Shown here: positions 46,624 to 57,735 of the stretch, one piece after another
Numbering within the stretch: the stretch's first letter is position 1
Layout of the letters: each line of letters begins with the position of its first letter
Assembly (NCBI GenBank): GCA_016713585.1
Contig: JADJOV010000014.1
Coordinates: 1-64,000, forward strand
Source of the DNA: Bdellovibrionales bacterium
GTDB taxonomy: Bacteria; Bdellovibrionota; Bdellovibrionia; Bdellovibrionales; Bdellovibrionaceae
Length of the DNA: 64,000 nucleotides
Direction: 5' to 3'
The notes under the pieces: model-generated
Database searches by the model: none
What the model was told of the DNA's origin: nothing
The model's input: only the letters and a program-made list of their open reading frames with translations
Program-made: the position numbers and the translations under genes

Positions 46624-49600
46624 AGCCGGATTTGTTTTTGAACTTTCTTGGGAAGTTTGTAATATGGTTGGCGGTATTCATACCGTCCTTGTGACCAAAG
46701 CCGGCGAAATGGCCAAGGCTTATGGAGATAACTATATTCTTATTGGCCCTAATGTCCCCCATCCTATTATAGATATGCCCGCCTTTAGGGACGAAGTTTG
46801 GAGTGAGCCTTTTTTGCATTCTCTTCAAGAATTGGGCAACATCGGCATTCTGGTTCGAATGGGGCGATGGCTTATTCCTGGGGAACCAAAGTGTTTACTC
46901 ATCAGCTCACGCAGAATGGTTGAACATAAAGATAAAATCTTGGCCCAATATTGGGAAAAGTATCAACTCAATTCTCTTTTTGGGGCCTGGGATTATGTCG
47001 AGCCTGTTTTGTTTTCCCACGCAGGGAGCCTCGTGATTGAAAAGCTCTTCAGCAATCACTTGCTGCCAAATGCCACTCCAACTGTCGTTCAGGCCCATGA
47101 GTGGATGACAGGCTTAGCCCTGCTCGACCTGAAAGAGCATGCCCCTGAAATTGGAACTGTCTTTACGACCCATGCAACGATGTTAGGAAGAGCAGTCTCC
47201 TCCCAATCGACTGATCGAATTCTGAGCGACAAACTACAAGGTCAAGACACTGAGTTGCTGGCACAGCAAATTGATGTGGCTTCAAAGCACTCACTCGAAG
47301 GCCTTTGTGCTAAACACAGCGATGTCTTTACCACCGTCAGTCAAATCACCTCAGACGAGTGCGTCGCTGTGCATGGGCGAAGACCTGATCTTCTTTTGCT
47401 CAATGCCATTGGTGATGAAGTTCCGTCGCCAAAACTCATCGAACCGGAATATAAACGACGTGCTAAAGATCGCCTTTTACAAATCGCGAGTGAAGTCACT
47501 GGCTGTCACTATGATCGTGATCGTACAATTACTTTGATTACAAGCGGTCGCTATGAATATGTTAACAAAGGCATCGATGTTTATGTTCATGCTTTGAGTG
47601 CTCTTCAACAACGCCAAAATGAAATTGATGGAGGTCATAAAGGCGACACCAAAGGGGATGTCAGAGTCGTTGCCTTTGTTTCAGGCCCGCGGGACCATGG
47701 TCGGTATGTCGGGAGAACCTCAGCGCCAAGGATTTGCACCCATGAATTACCCAATGAGCAAAATGATTCAGTCATTCGTGACGCCCAGGCTCTAGGACTC
47801 ACTAACGACCCCAACTCTCGGGTGCATTTAATTTTTATTCCAATTTACCTAGATGGGGAAGATCCGTCCCTTCCAGATCTTTATTACGATTTGTCGACGG
47901 GCGCTGATCTCTCGTGCTTTCCGTCATGGTATGAACCTTGGGGTTATACTCCTTTAGAGGCCGTGGCTCTCGGAGTCCCAACAATCACAACTGATCAGGC
48001 AGGTTTCGGACTCTGGGCCCAAGCTCTAGGTGACTGGAAAAAGACGGGAGTCAAAGTTCTGGATCGAACCAGATATCGCTTTCCCGAAACTGTGACCCAG
48101 CTCGCAGAAGAAATTCTCGCTTTCACTAAACTATCCTCTGAGGCTAGACAGGATCTCAGCAAAGCCGCAATTAAAACCAGCAATCATGCCCGCTGGAATG
48201 CATTTATTGAAAACTATATTCAAGCCCACAACCGCTCAATTGATAAAGCTCAAGCCAGATCCCAGGCTCCAGGATTTGACCGATTCCGATCCTTCAGTGG
48301 CGGCCATATGGAAATGCCGACGGAAACTTCTAATGCCAGAGCCCATATTCGCCACTTTGTGGTCAAGAGTCGTTATCATGAAACCCTCAAACAGCATCTT
48401 CGCATCAGTGATACCAATATTTGGTGGACCTGGCATCCAAAGACGATTCAGCTTTTTTCTCTTTGGGTTCCTAGTCTTTGGGAACAAACCAAAGGAGATC
48501 CTCTTCAATTTATTGAACGTGTTGACGATGCCATGTTATCGAAACTCACCACGGACCCCGAACTTAAGGTTTTGCTGGCTGATCTTCAGGAGGAATTTTC
48601 AAAAATAAGTCAACGCTCCCACGCTCCACAGATTGCTTATTTTTGTATGGAATATGGACTCTTTGATCCTCTGCGAATATACTCTGGGGGCCTAGGAATC
48701 CTCGCCGGGGATTATCTAAAAGTAGCGGCCGACACTCAAACTCCAATTGTCGCTTTTGGGCTTTTCTTTCGACTTGGATATTTTCGTCAGCGAATTTCGA
48801 ATGATGGCCAACAAGAGGCTCTTTTTCATAGGGTCGATCTCAAGAATCTTCCTTTGAAAGCCTTTAGGGATGAAGACGGACATGCTCGTATCTTTGAAAT
48901 TCCCTGTGAAGGAAAATCCTTGTTTTTTAGGGTTTGGAAGCTCTGTTTGGGCGGAGTCAATTTGTACCTTTTAGATACTGATGTCGCGGCCAACCCGCCA
49001 GAATGGCGTCTGGTCTCGGACCGCTTGTATCCGAGCGATCCTGAGCGACGGGTTCTTCAAGAGTGGGTTCTTAGCATGGGTGGCCTTGAGCTCATCAAGA
49101 CGCTGAATATTGAACCCCATGTTTACCATATGAATGAAGGTCACACAGCTTTTGTGATAATTGGACGAACAGTCGAACTGATGAAAAAGTACAATCTGAC
49201 CTATGAAGAAGCTTTGATGTATGTCCGACACTCAACTATTTTTACAACCCATACACCTGTTCCAGCGGGTCACGATCAATTTCCTGAACATATCGTTTCA
49301 AAAGTTCTTGTGCCGTACCTTAAGAAAAACGATTTTGACGATACCTTGATCAGTCAGACCTTTGCTCTTGGAAAAAGTCTTGATATGGGACCCAGCAATT
49401 TATTTAGTATGACGGGGCTTGCTCTGCGCGGAAGCCATTTTGTCAATGGTGTTTCGCGAATTCATGGATACGTGTCGCAAAAAATGTTCAGCGGTATTTT
49501 CCCGGAGCTAAAAACCACTGAAGTCCCTGTGACCTCTGTGACAAACGGAGTTCACTTACGAACTTGGGTTGCGCCTGATTGGCAGAATCTCTTTTTTCAA

Positions 49601-50889
49601 GAGATGGGCGATGACTGGTACAACCAGGTTCGGAATGAACATTACTGGGATAAATTTAGGTACCTGCCGGATGAAAAAGTTTGGCAAGTGAAAAAGCAAC
49701 TCAAGGGTCAACTGGTTGATTGGATTGGAAATTATATACGCCGAAGTTCTTCAGGATGGACAAACCTTTCGGCCGGAACTTGCCGTTCTTGGAAGTCTGA
49801 CTGAAAACACGCTGATCATCACCCATGCCAAGCGAATGACGCCTTATAAACGAGCCGAACTTTTATTTAGTAATCAAGAACGCTTGAAGAAAATCGTCAA
49901 TGGTCCCCAGTCCGTCCTTTTTATTTATGCAGGCAAATCTCATCCTTCTGATGGCATGGGACGAGATCTCATACATAGAATCAATAGTATTGCCAGGTCC
50001 CCGGATTTCATTGGTAAAGTCCTTTTTATTGATAATTATGATCTCGCCTTTGCAAGAACTCTGATTGCAGGTTCGGATATTTGGATCAACACTCCAGTTC
50101 GTCCACTCGAGGCTTGTGGGACTTCTGGGATGAAAGCGGGAATTAATGGGACCATTAATTTGGCAGTGGCTGATGGATGGTGGCCCGAGTATTTCAATGA
50201 AAAAAAATGGTTGGATGATCGGAAGTCCGAGTGACACCTACCACGAAGAAATGCAAAACCTTCTCGATGCCAACTCCGTTTATCACCTTCTTGAAAGTGA
50301 AGTCATTCCTTCCTTTTCAGATCGTGACCCTGCCGGAATTCCACGAGCCTGGGTTGAAAGATTGAAAGAATCAATTGCAAGCCTTATCCCCAAAGTTAGC
50401 GGTGAACGCATGATTGAGGATTATCAGAAAATTCTTTATAATCCCGCTATTAGGTATGCCAGAAGCCTCAAGGGAGACGGCAGTTTCCTGCCTCTGAAAA
50501 AGCATTTGGATTCTAGAGAGTCCGTGCAAGCCAAATGGTCTCAAGTCGCGTTTACGGATATTCAACTCAAAGGTCACAAACCTGGTCAGTTTATGATTGG
50601 TGATACTCTCGAAATTGAGGTTTCGCTCAGTCATGTCGGCCTACCTTTTCATTTATTAGATGTTCAAGTGATCCTAAATCCTGCAAGTCGAGATGATTAT
50701 GGTCGGCGCGAAAGTCTCAATTATCCGCTGACTCCCGACAAAGGAACCGCTGATGGCCATAGCCTATGGAAGGGATCCATTGTCCTGACAGGCCTTGGGG
50801 ATCACACCTTGGGTGTTCGAGTTCAGCCAAAAGGGGCCGAGAGTATTCGCTCGATTGATATGAATGTCAACCTCACGAAATGGCTGTAG
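46604..50889 (+). CDS. glycogen synthase - alpha-glucan phosphorylase fusion, twice frame-broken
   Basis: About 1430 residues. Residues 1-550 form a GT3-like glycogen synthase (FELSWEVCNMVGGIHTVL, CFPSWYEPWGYTPLEAVALG). From about residue 600 there is a Thermotoga-type (TIGR02094) glucan phosphorylase: IAYFCMEYGL, IYSGGLGILAGDYLK, MNEGHTAFV, THTPVPAGHD and the PLP-lysine segment GTSGMKAGINGT. Frame breaks lie near 49737-49741 and at the A8 run 50200-50207; both are repaired by removing one base. A beta-rich C-terminal domain ends the protein. Making and breaking alpha-1,4 bonds in one chain suggests direct control of glycogen turnover. Such fusions are known in Bacteroidota. Confidence 0.88.
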
Positions 50890-50942
50890 GCTCGCAGACA
50901 TATCTCAGCCCTGCATGGCTGAAAAACAAGACTGGGAAAAAT

Positions 50943-53462
50943 CTATGACAGGCCCTTAATATTTTTGAGGGCTCTGAATTTAAACTCTTCTCTATTAAAG
51001 TGCTGAACCTCTTCTGGCTTGATATTCCAAATATCTCTCGCGTATTCATTAATTGTACGATCGCTCGAAAATTTCCCCATGCCAGCAACATTTAAAATAG
51101 ACTTCTCGGCCCAAGCGCTCGGCTTTAGGTAAAGCTTATCAACTTCTTCCTGAACAGCTATGTATGAGGCATAGTCCGCCAGCAAACAATAATGATCCTG
51201 ACTCAGAAGATCCTCAACGATCGGCCGAAAAAGCTCCTGATCTCCTCTGGAAAAAACCCCTGACGAATCATATCAAGGGCCCTCGAAGTTCAGAATTTTG
51301 TTGATAGAACTCATAGGGCCGGTAACCAGATCTTTTCAGATTGCCGACTTCTTGGGCGTTCATTCCAAAAATAAAGATATTCTCCCGACCCACTTCTTCC
51401 ATGATCTCTATATTGGCCCCATCCAAAGTGCCTATGGTGAGAGCTCCATTGAGGGCGTACTTCATATTGCCGGTCCCCGACGCTTCGGTCCCAGCAGTTG
51501 AAATCTGCTCAGATAAATCAGACGCTGGAAAGATCAGCTCGGCTAGCGATACATTGTAATTAGCCAAAAAAACGACTTTCAGAAGGCTCTGGACTTCAGA
51601 ATCATTATTTATCACTTCTCCAATACCGCTGATTAATCGAATAATCCGTTTGGCGCTAAAATAAGACGGAGCCGCCTTGCCGCTAAATATGATTGTCCGA
51701 GGCGCCCAGACTCCTTTTGGATTAGCTTTAATCCGCTGATATCGGGTGATCGCATGAATGGCCGCTAGCAATTGTCTTTTATATTCATGAATTCGCTTTG
51801 TTTGACAATCGAACATTGAATCTGGCGAAACTTCGACCTTGTTGTTTTTTAGAATATGGGCCGCCAGAGCCTCTTTGTTGGCCCGCTTAACGTCGATCCA
51901 ATCCTTCTGAAACGATTTATCCTTAGCAAAATCTCTGAGACGCCTCAGTTGATCCAAATCTGTCACCCAGTCAGAGCCAATCTTGGAGGAAATTAATTCT
52001 GACAAAAGATTGTTTGAATGTCTCAGCCACCGACGCTGGGTAATTCCGTTGGTCTTATTGCTAAATTTCTCTGGCCACAGTTCAAAAAAATCACGAAAAA
52101 GCTCATTCTTAAGAATCTCACTGTGTAAGGCCGAAACTCCGTTGATCGAATGACTCCCAATAATAGCAAGGTGAGCCATGCGCACGGTCCTCTCACCCTC
52201 TTCTCCAATAATTGACATCCGTCTGGCACGGTCATGATCTCCTGGATAACGAGTGGCAAGTTCGTTCAGAAAATCAAAATTAATTTTATAAATAATCTGT
52301 AAATGACGTGGGAGAATACTTGCCATCATAGACACCGGCCATTTTTCAAGGGCCTCTGACATAATTGTATGATTCGTATAGGCAACTGTGGCTCTTGTGA
52401 TGCTCCAGGCCTCATCCCAACCAAGCCGATGCTCATCAAGAAGAATTCTCATCAGCTCAGGAATAACCAAGGTGGGATGAGTGTCATTAAGCTGAATTGC
52501 AACTTTATCCGGAAGCTCCTTCAAATTATTATGTTTCTTTAAAAAACGGTTAAGAATATCCCGCAAAGTTGCGGCACAAAGAAAATATTCCTGCCGTAAT
52601 CTTAATTCTCGACCCTCAGCCTTGTGGTCTGCTGGGTAAAGGACCTTTGAGATATTCTCGCTTTTCATCTTCGATTCGACCGCTCCAATATAATTTCCTT
52701 GATTGAAGAATCCCAGCTCAAATTCTCGGGTGGCTTTCGCGCTCCATAAACGTAAAGTATTTACTGTTTCATTCTCATAGCCTGAAATAGGAATATCATA
52801 GGCCAACGCCATAACATCTCGGGTGTCCACCCAGGCAAATCGTTGCTGACCTTTTTCATCAACATACTCAGTTGTTCGGCCATCAAACTGAATGCGATGG
52901 AGATGATCCTGACGAACATACTCCCATGGATAAGTGTATCTTAACCAGGAGTCGGTCATTTCAGACTGCCCGCCATCAACAATTCTTTGATAAAACATCC
53001 CATACTCATACCTAATTCCGTATCCAAATGCCGGGAGTTTCATTGTCGCCATAGAGTCTAAAAAGCAGGCTGCCAATCGCCCAAGCCCCCCGTTTCCGAG
53101 TCCGGCATCCCACTCGAGTTCCAAGATTTTTCTAGATCGATGCCCATCCCAGCAAGGGCCGCCTTCCACTCCTCCCGCAAACCTAAATTCATTAAATTAT
53201 TTTGAAGAAACCGACCCACTAAGAATTCCATAGAGAGATAATAAACTCTCTTAGAATCCTTTCGATAATATGACTGTTGAGTGTCCAACCAGCCTTCAAT
53301 CAGCAAATCCCGAACTGAATAAGCGAGAGCATTGTATAAATCCACCGGCGAAGCAGAATATTTGTCTTTAACCAACGTGTCTTGAAGGTGATGAAGGAAA
53401 GATCGCTGCAAATCCTCAATGATCGAACTTGGCGGCGGTGCTGAATGAGTGGATTCTATCAT
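50943..53462 (-). CDS. glgP: glycogen phosphorylase, several times frame-broken
   Basis: Classical GT35 glycogen phosphorylase of about 840 residues in pieces. The first piece (53462-53058) has SKRVYYLSMEFLVGRFLQNNL. One base added at TTTTT 53127-53131 joins EWDAGLGNGGLGRLAACFLDS. The long middle piece has HLNDTHPTL-like QLNDTHPTL and the PLP motif EASGTGNMKYALNGALTIGT. Two or more shifts between 51190 and 51285 lead to the last 80 codons (HYCLLADYASYIAVQEEVDKLY). It releases glucose-1-phosphate. It faces the fusion gene tail to tail and is a second, unrelated type of phosphorylase. Confidence 0.9.
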
Positions 53463-53668
53463 TTTAAGTCCTTATGTCCTTATGTCCCATAATCGCCCTG
53501 CCCTGATCGCATCCAGCTCCAGGATGGCTTTTTCATAAGTCTAACGACATTGGGCGGCGACAGCAAGAGACAGGTCTAGCAAAATCCTTTAGACAACCAC
53601 TCAAACTAAGGCTAGCATTTAAATCAAGTCCTAAATCCAGTCAGCGACACAACCACACGGAGAGTCTC

Positions 53669-53911
53669 ATGATAACAACTGATTTCGAAATTACGAAGGA
53701 AACAATTGCCGCTCGAGCCTATGAACTTTATATCAATGGTGGCTGCCAAGACGGCCAAGCCGAGCAACACTGGCTCCAAGCTGAAGCCGAACTTAAGAAT
53801 GCTTGCCAAGCGACTACACAGGCCATCGTCAAAAGACCAACAAGTCAAATCATGCCAACAGCAAAGAAAAAGGCTGCACCAGCTGGTAAGACACAAGTCG
53901 CGACTCAGTAA
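53669..53911 (+). CDS. DUF2934 domain small protein
   Basis: 80 residues. The N-terminal half ETIAARAYELYINGGCQDGQ, followed by AEQHWLQAEAEL, is the DUF2934 motif, a short helical domain of unknown function common in soil proteobacteria and acidobacteria. The C-terminal half is a Lys/Ala/Pro-rich disordered tail (AKKKAAPAGKTQ) suggestive of nucleic-acid contact. ATG with GAGAGTCTC upstream. It stands alone between glgP and the MscS channel. Confidence 0.8.
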   Translation: MITTDFEITKETIAARAYELYINGGCQDGQAEQHWLQAEAELKNACQATTQAIVKRPTSQIMPTAKKKAAPAGKTQVATQ

Positions 53912-53969
53912 TAGGGTCCTCGTCTAACAAAACAGCGCACTCAATGACCTGAGATAAGGTTCTTAGAAA

Positions 53970-55046
53970 ATGAAATTGACCTTGGTCGACCAAATTGAAA
54001 GGGTTCAAGCATTTATTCGCGTTGAATACTCTTTGATCCTCTGGGTCAGCTGGATTGCTGGTTTAGTTTTCTATAAGCTTTATCTCAAACAGATTTCAGA
54101 AAAACGGCACGACAGTCAGAAGATTCGATTTCGTAACACTGCCGTTTTCCTCCTGGCTGGAACTGTCCTGATCGTTCTTGATTGGATCCTCGAAATTTAT
54201 TCTGGCTTTGAGTTCCTGAACACCTCATTTGTCACAAAGGCCTATTCACTCTTTCTTGTCGTGACCCTCACACTCATGACCATCGCCTTTGTTAGACTGG
54301 CGCAGATTTATGCCTACCTCTACTTGTTCTTTATGAATATGAAAGTTGGAGTCCCTCGGTTATTGGCGAATATTTTTACTTTTGGGTTTTCGCTTATTGT
54401 TCTGATTTATTTACTTTCAGAAATTTTTTCGGTGAACCTCCCAACAATGATTGCGACCTCTGCTGTTTTTTCAATCGTGCTGGGGCTTGCCCTTCAAGAC
54501 ACTCTTGGGAACTTATTCTCCGGAGTCGCTATTCAGATTGGAAATCCCTTTTCCATTGGAGATTGGGTTGAAATTCAAAATGGCTCAAATCGTTGGGCTG
54601 GCCAAATACAAGAAATAACCTGGCGAGCCACTTTTATACTCACTTTTTCTAATGAATGGATTATGTTACCCAACAAAGTCGTCGCTCAAAGTCAGATCCT
54701 AATTTACTCAAATAATGTCAAAGCAGTCAGACACTCTCAAACTTTTCGCTTTGATTATGGGGTCGATACTGAGCACATAAAGGAGTTACTTCAGGGCATC
54801 ATGATAAAGATCCCTGACCTCGTCGCTGACCCTGCCCCACGCGCCCTGATAACTGAAACTGCAGAATCTTGGGTGACCATAAAGGTTTTCTATTCCGTTG
54901 AGGACTTTTCTAGAAAGTATTCCATCGGAGATCGAGTGATGACGGAAATATTGGCCGCCCTTAAACAAGAAAGAATCTCCCTCGCCACGCCAAAAATCAC
55001 TTACTTGACGAATGGATCGGAAAAAACACCAGAGCCCGTTTGCTAG
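53970..55046 (+). CDS. MscS-family mechanosensitive channel
   Basis: 358 residues with four or five N-terminal membrane helices, the pore-lining helix and beta domain in SAVFSIVLGLALQDTLGNLFSGVAIQ and GDWVEIQNGSNRWAGQIQEITWRAT, and a C-terminal cytoplasmic alpha/beta domain. Opens on membrane tension to release solutes in hypo-osmotic shock. The canonical GDWVEI/GxVxEIxWRxT pattern makes the family clear. A monocistronic gene, converging with the next one. Confidence 0.92.
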   Translation: MKLTLVDQIERVQAFIRVEYSLILWVSWIAGLVFYKLYLKQISEKRHDSQKIRFRNTAVFLLAGTVLIVLDWILEIYSGFEFLNTSFVTKAYSLFLVVTLTLMTIAFVRLAQIYAYLYLFFMNMKVGVPRLLANIFTFGFSLIVLIYLLSEIFSVNLPTMIATSAVFSIVLGLALQDTLGNLFSGVAIQIGNPFSIGDWVEIQNGSNRWAGQIQEITWRATFILTFSNEWIMLPNKVVAQSQILIYSNNVKAVRHSQTFRFDYGVDTEHIKELLQGIMIKIPDLVADPAPRALITETAESWVTIKVFYSVEDFSRKYSIGDRVMTEILAALKQERISLATPKITYLTNGSEKTPEPVC

Positions 55047-55069
55047 AACTGACAATTGTTTGATGAAAA

Positions 55070-55408
55070 TTATTTCGATCGGCACTCGCTGATTTTATCA
55101 ATTTTGTAAGTGCCGGACTCTCCTGTCGAATGATCATAATGTGAACCATAGCTGCTATTTACCGTGACATAATAATCAATAACAAAAAAAAATTGTGAAA
55201 TGAAATTTTCCTCGTACACTCCAGTATCAATACTTATGTGTTCTTTTACAGACGAGATCTCTTCTGCGGCTCCTAGAGAAATTGCGCACTTTTCTATCAA
55301 TGCTTTTTCGATTAAAGCTCGATGACGAGGTTCAAGTTTTGCCGATTCGAACTCAGCAAATGCCTTTAAATTCAACATAAGGCCGACCAAAAGAAAAATA
55401 ATTTTCAT
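55070..55408 (-). CDS. small exported protein of unknown function
   Basis: 112 residues from the ATG at 55408, chosen because GGAGGT lies five bases upstream (an ATG at 55420 includes that site). Signal peptide MKIIFLLVGLMLNLKAFA followed by a charged helical stretch (LEPRHRALIEKALIEKCAI) and a beta-rich part with a tyrosine-rich FFVIDYYVTVNSSYGSHYDHS. Two Cys (near the middle and near the end) could form a disulphide. No family is recognised. Confidence 0.55.
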   Translation of the reverse strand: MKIIFLLVGLMLNLKAFAEFESAKLEPRHRALIEKALIEKCAISLGAAEEISSVKEHISIDTGVYEENFISQFFFVIDYYVTVNSSYGSHYDHSTGESGTYKIDKISECRSK

Positions 55409-55420
55409 AGATACCTCCAT

Positions 55421-56002
55421 CCCCTGACAAATGTTGTTGGGCGAACTTCCGCACTCAAACAGCTGCAGTTCTTCAAGGTCCTATCAGAGCAGAAATCATT
55501 CCAATACAAAATACGATTTGATTTGATGTGAGGAGCGCTAACCGCCTAAGATACCTCGATAGGTGGCACTTAGGGTCACTGCCAAAAAGTTTGACACAAA
55601 AAGTTTGACAGTGAAGAGGGTCTTTCTGGAATTTGTGGGGATGCGGGTTTACTTTGAGTGGAGTTTATCTATCAATCTGAATATCTGCCCGTCGAAGGCA
55701 GGCCAGTTAAAGTTACATTTACATTAATATTAATATTTTGCTTATCATGCTCTTTGTCATGCATTTTGCCGTTGACGACTTTTTTTATTTCACCAGACGG
55801 CCCCTGATTTACTAAAAAGATGAAAATGCGGTGGTCCCGGCTCCTGTCGTTGATCGCCACACCAGGGGCCGTTTTAGCAATTTGTACGCAATCTATTTAT
55901 CTCGTCCAAATGCTATTTCACTTCGCAAAAACCTAAAAAATGCACTCCAAAAACTCATGTTATACTCCCTCTGAAATTTCAACCACCAGAAAGGAATCAA
56001 CC
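55421..56002. promoter_or_regulatory. intergenic region with paired AAAAAGTTTGACA repeats
   Basis: About 580 bases with no convincing gene. AAAAAGTTTGACA occurs at 55584-55596 and 55598-55610, flanked by TCACTG (55576-55581) and its inverse CAGTGA (55609-55614), which gives a possible hairpin or operator. A 62-codon frame on the minus strand (55860-55672) has no ribosome-binding site and odd composition and is not called. The HNH gene's promoter must lie in the last 100 bases. Confidence 0.4.
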
Positions 56003-56987
56003 ATGACTCAAAAATTTAACTCCACCGAAGTGGCTCAAGCGCCTCAATCACTTCAATCTGTCTGTGAAAATTTGTCCAAGCTCAAAAACGAAGAGCTCCA
56101 TTGCGAACTTAAAAACCGAGTGGCCGAAGAGCGCAAGCTGACCCATCAAGTATTGCAAATTATTCTCGAGATCGATCTGCGAAAGCTCTACCTTCCCATG
56201 GCCTGCTCCAGTTTGTTTGATTACTTGGTTAGGGAGATCGGCTACACTCCGGCCAGTGCCCAGCGGCGAATCGATGCCGCGCGAATGATGCAGCAAGTGC
56301 CAGAGCTTGGAAACAAGATCGAAAATGGGACCTTGAAGTTAACCCAAGTTTCTCAGGTTCAGCAGGTCCTCAGACTTGCCAAGAAAGAAAACAAGACTCA
56401 GCTTTTGCCAAGTGAAAAAAGTGACCTTCTTGCAAGGCTCGAGAATAAGACCGGGCCAGAGAGTGAATTGATATTGGCCAAGGAATTTAACCTATCACCG
56501 CAGACTCAGTTCAAGCAGAAAATTCAGAAAGATGAATCTGTCAGAATTGAATTGACCTTAAGCAAAGAGCAAATGGAAATTCTAGATCGAGCGAAGGAGC
56601 TGTTATCCCACGCCCTGCCTGGGGCCACATTTGCTGAGGTGATTACAAGTCTTGCTCAGCGCTATGTCAAACAGCGAACCGGAGTCAATACTTCCGTCAA
56701 AAGCACAAGTCACCGTCCCCCAGCACGGAGTCAAATTCCGCAGCGGAAGTCAAAGGCACTCAGAATATCTCTGGGAAACCGATTCCATCCTCGGTCAAAA
56801 AATCATTTTGAGTCCGAATCTTGGGTGTCAATTTAAGGATTCGAGGACTGGAAAGATTTGCGGGTCAAAACATTTTCTCCAGGTTGACCATATCAAGCCT
56901 CGGTTTGCCGGCGGCGGGAATGAGTCCTTCAATTTAAGGCCGATGTGTTCATCGCACAACAAATTTCGTTACACAGCCGGATGTTGA
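56003..56987 (+). CDS. DUF222-like HNH endonuclease family protein, frame-broken
   Basis: About 328 residues from the ATG at 56003 (AAGGAA upstream). The N-terminal helical domain (LKNRVAEERKLTHQVLQIILEIDLRKLY; FDYLVREIGYTPASAQRRIDAARMM) resembles the DUF222/13E12-like helical part that precedes HNH nucleases. A frame break between 56690 and 56760 separates it from the HNH domain: CQFKDSRTGKICGSKHFLQVDHIKPRFAGGGNESF, then LRPMCSSHNKFR. Cys pairs and the DH/N/H set of a treble-clef nuclease are present. Similar genes occur in many copies in some Bdellovibrio-like genomes. Its role is not known. Confidence 0.7.
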
Positions 56988-57010
56988 TTCCATCATCTGA
57001 TTCTTTTTGC

Positions 57011-57035
57011 TTGGACGCTCACGACGAGCGTCCAA
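57011..57035. terminator. perfect 10-bp hairpin
   Basis: TTGGACGCTC (57011-57020), loop ACGAC, GAGCGTCCAA (57026-57035). It lies 24 bases after the HNH stop and before a converging gene. No U-tract follows on either strand, so it may be a factor-assisted terminator or an mRNA-stability hairpin. Confidence 0.45.
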
Positions 57036-57169
57036 CGGCGGGTTTCAGGGCCGGCCAAGAGGCCCTGAGTCATGGATGACCGCCTATTTTTAAGGGGTTT
57101 CCTGGCTAACATCTAGCAGGGTTATCCACAAAATCCCCACTCTTTCTAGAAAGATCCCAGTGAAGAACT

Positions 57170-57640
57170 CTAAAAATTCCAAGCAACTCTCAGCTCTGGC
57201 GCATTCGGATTTGGAAGCAAAAACACCTTGGGTCCGCTATCCTCGACTGGGGTCGCTCCAGTCCAAGCATCAACTATTTCCCAGACGTGAAATCCAATTA
57301 AAACCCCAAGACCAGCCAAGGCCAATCCGGTATCTGAGCACTCAGTTTTCTCGACCCCGTAAATATCAGTTTTCTTACTGCAGGTCGAGGCCGCAGCACT
57401 TAACATCACAAGGCCAAGGCTCTCGGTGGCCGTGAAAATCCAACCTTTATCCGCCCAACGTCCTTGAACAGCATGACCGATCCCAAAGCCAATTGTCGAA
57501 GCCAATATACCACCCGTAATATAGGGGCCTGTTGAAACGGGAACCTTGTTTGTTGTATCAGAAACATCCTCATCTGCTTGAGCCTGGATACAAATTGCCA
57601 GACATAAACAAGTCATAACCAAGAACTTACAAAATCCCAT
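57170..57640 (-). CDS. exported glycine-rich membrane-associated protein
   Basis: 156 residues from the ATG at 57640, preceded by AGGAGGAATT (a clear ribosome-binding site; the open frame starts at 57670). Signal peptide MGFCKFLVMTCLCLAICIQAQA, then hydrophobic glycine-rich stretches (YITGGILASTIGFGIGHAVQGRW; GLALAGLGVLIGFHVWEIVDAW) that may insert in a membrane, and a PELRVAWNF end. A Cys pair lies in the middle. It resembles small Bdellovibrio-type membrane proteins of unknown role; no function is claimed. Confidence 0.6.
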   Translation of the reverse strand: MGFCKFLVMTCLCLAICIQAQADEDVSDTTNKVPVSTGPYITGGILASTIGFGIGHAVQGRWADKGWIFTATESLGLVMLSAAASTCSKKTDIYGVEKTECSDTGLALAGLGVLIGFHVWEIVDAWTGATPVEDSGPKVFLLPNPNAPELRVAWNF

Positions 57641-57654
57641 AATTCCTCCTAATT

Positions 57655-57702
57655 CATTTCCCAATTTCATTTCCCAATTTCATTTCCCAATTCATTTCAA
57701 TT
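57655..57702. repeat. 13-bp tandem repeat (CATTTCCCAATTT)
   Basis: Three near-perfect units and a partial fourth, lying between the exported protein gene and the AMP-ligase stop. The array sits in the upstream region of the exported protein gene, just before its ribosome-binding site. Confidence 0.75.
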
Positions 57703-57735
57703 GTGGCAACGAAACAAATCGCCAAACCGCAATGA

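Noticed and set aside
55672..55860. 62-codon minus-strand frame with an Asn/Val repeat
   Set aside because: No ribosome-binding site, low-complexity composition and no recognisable family.
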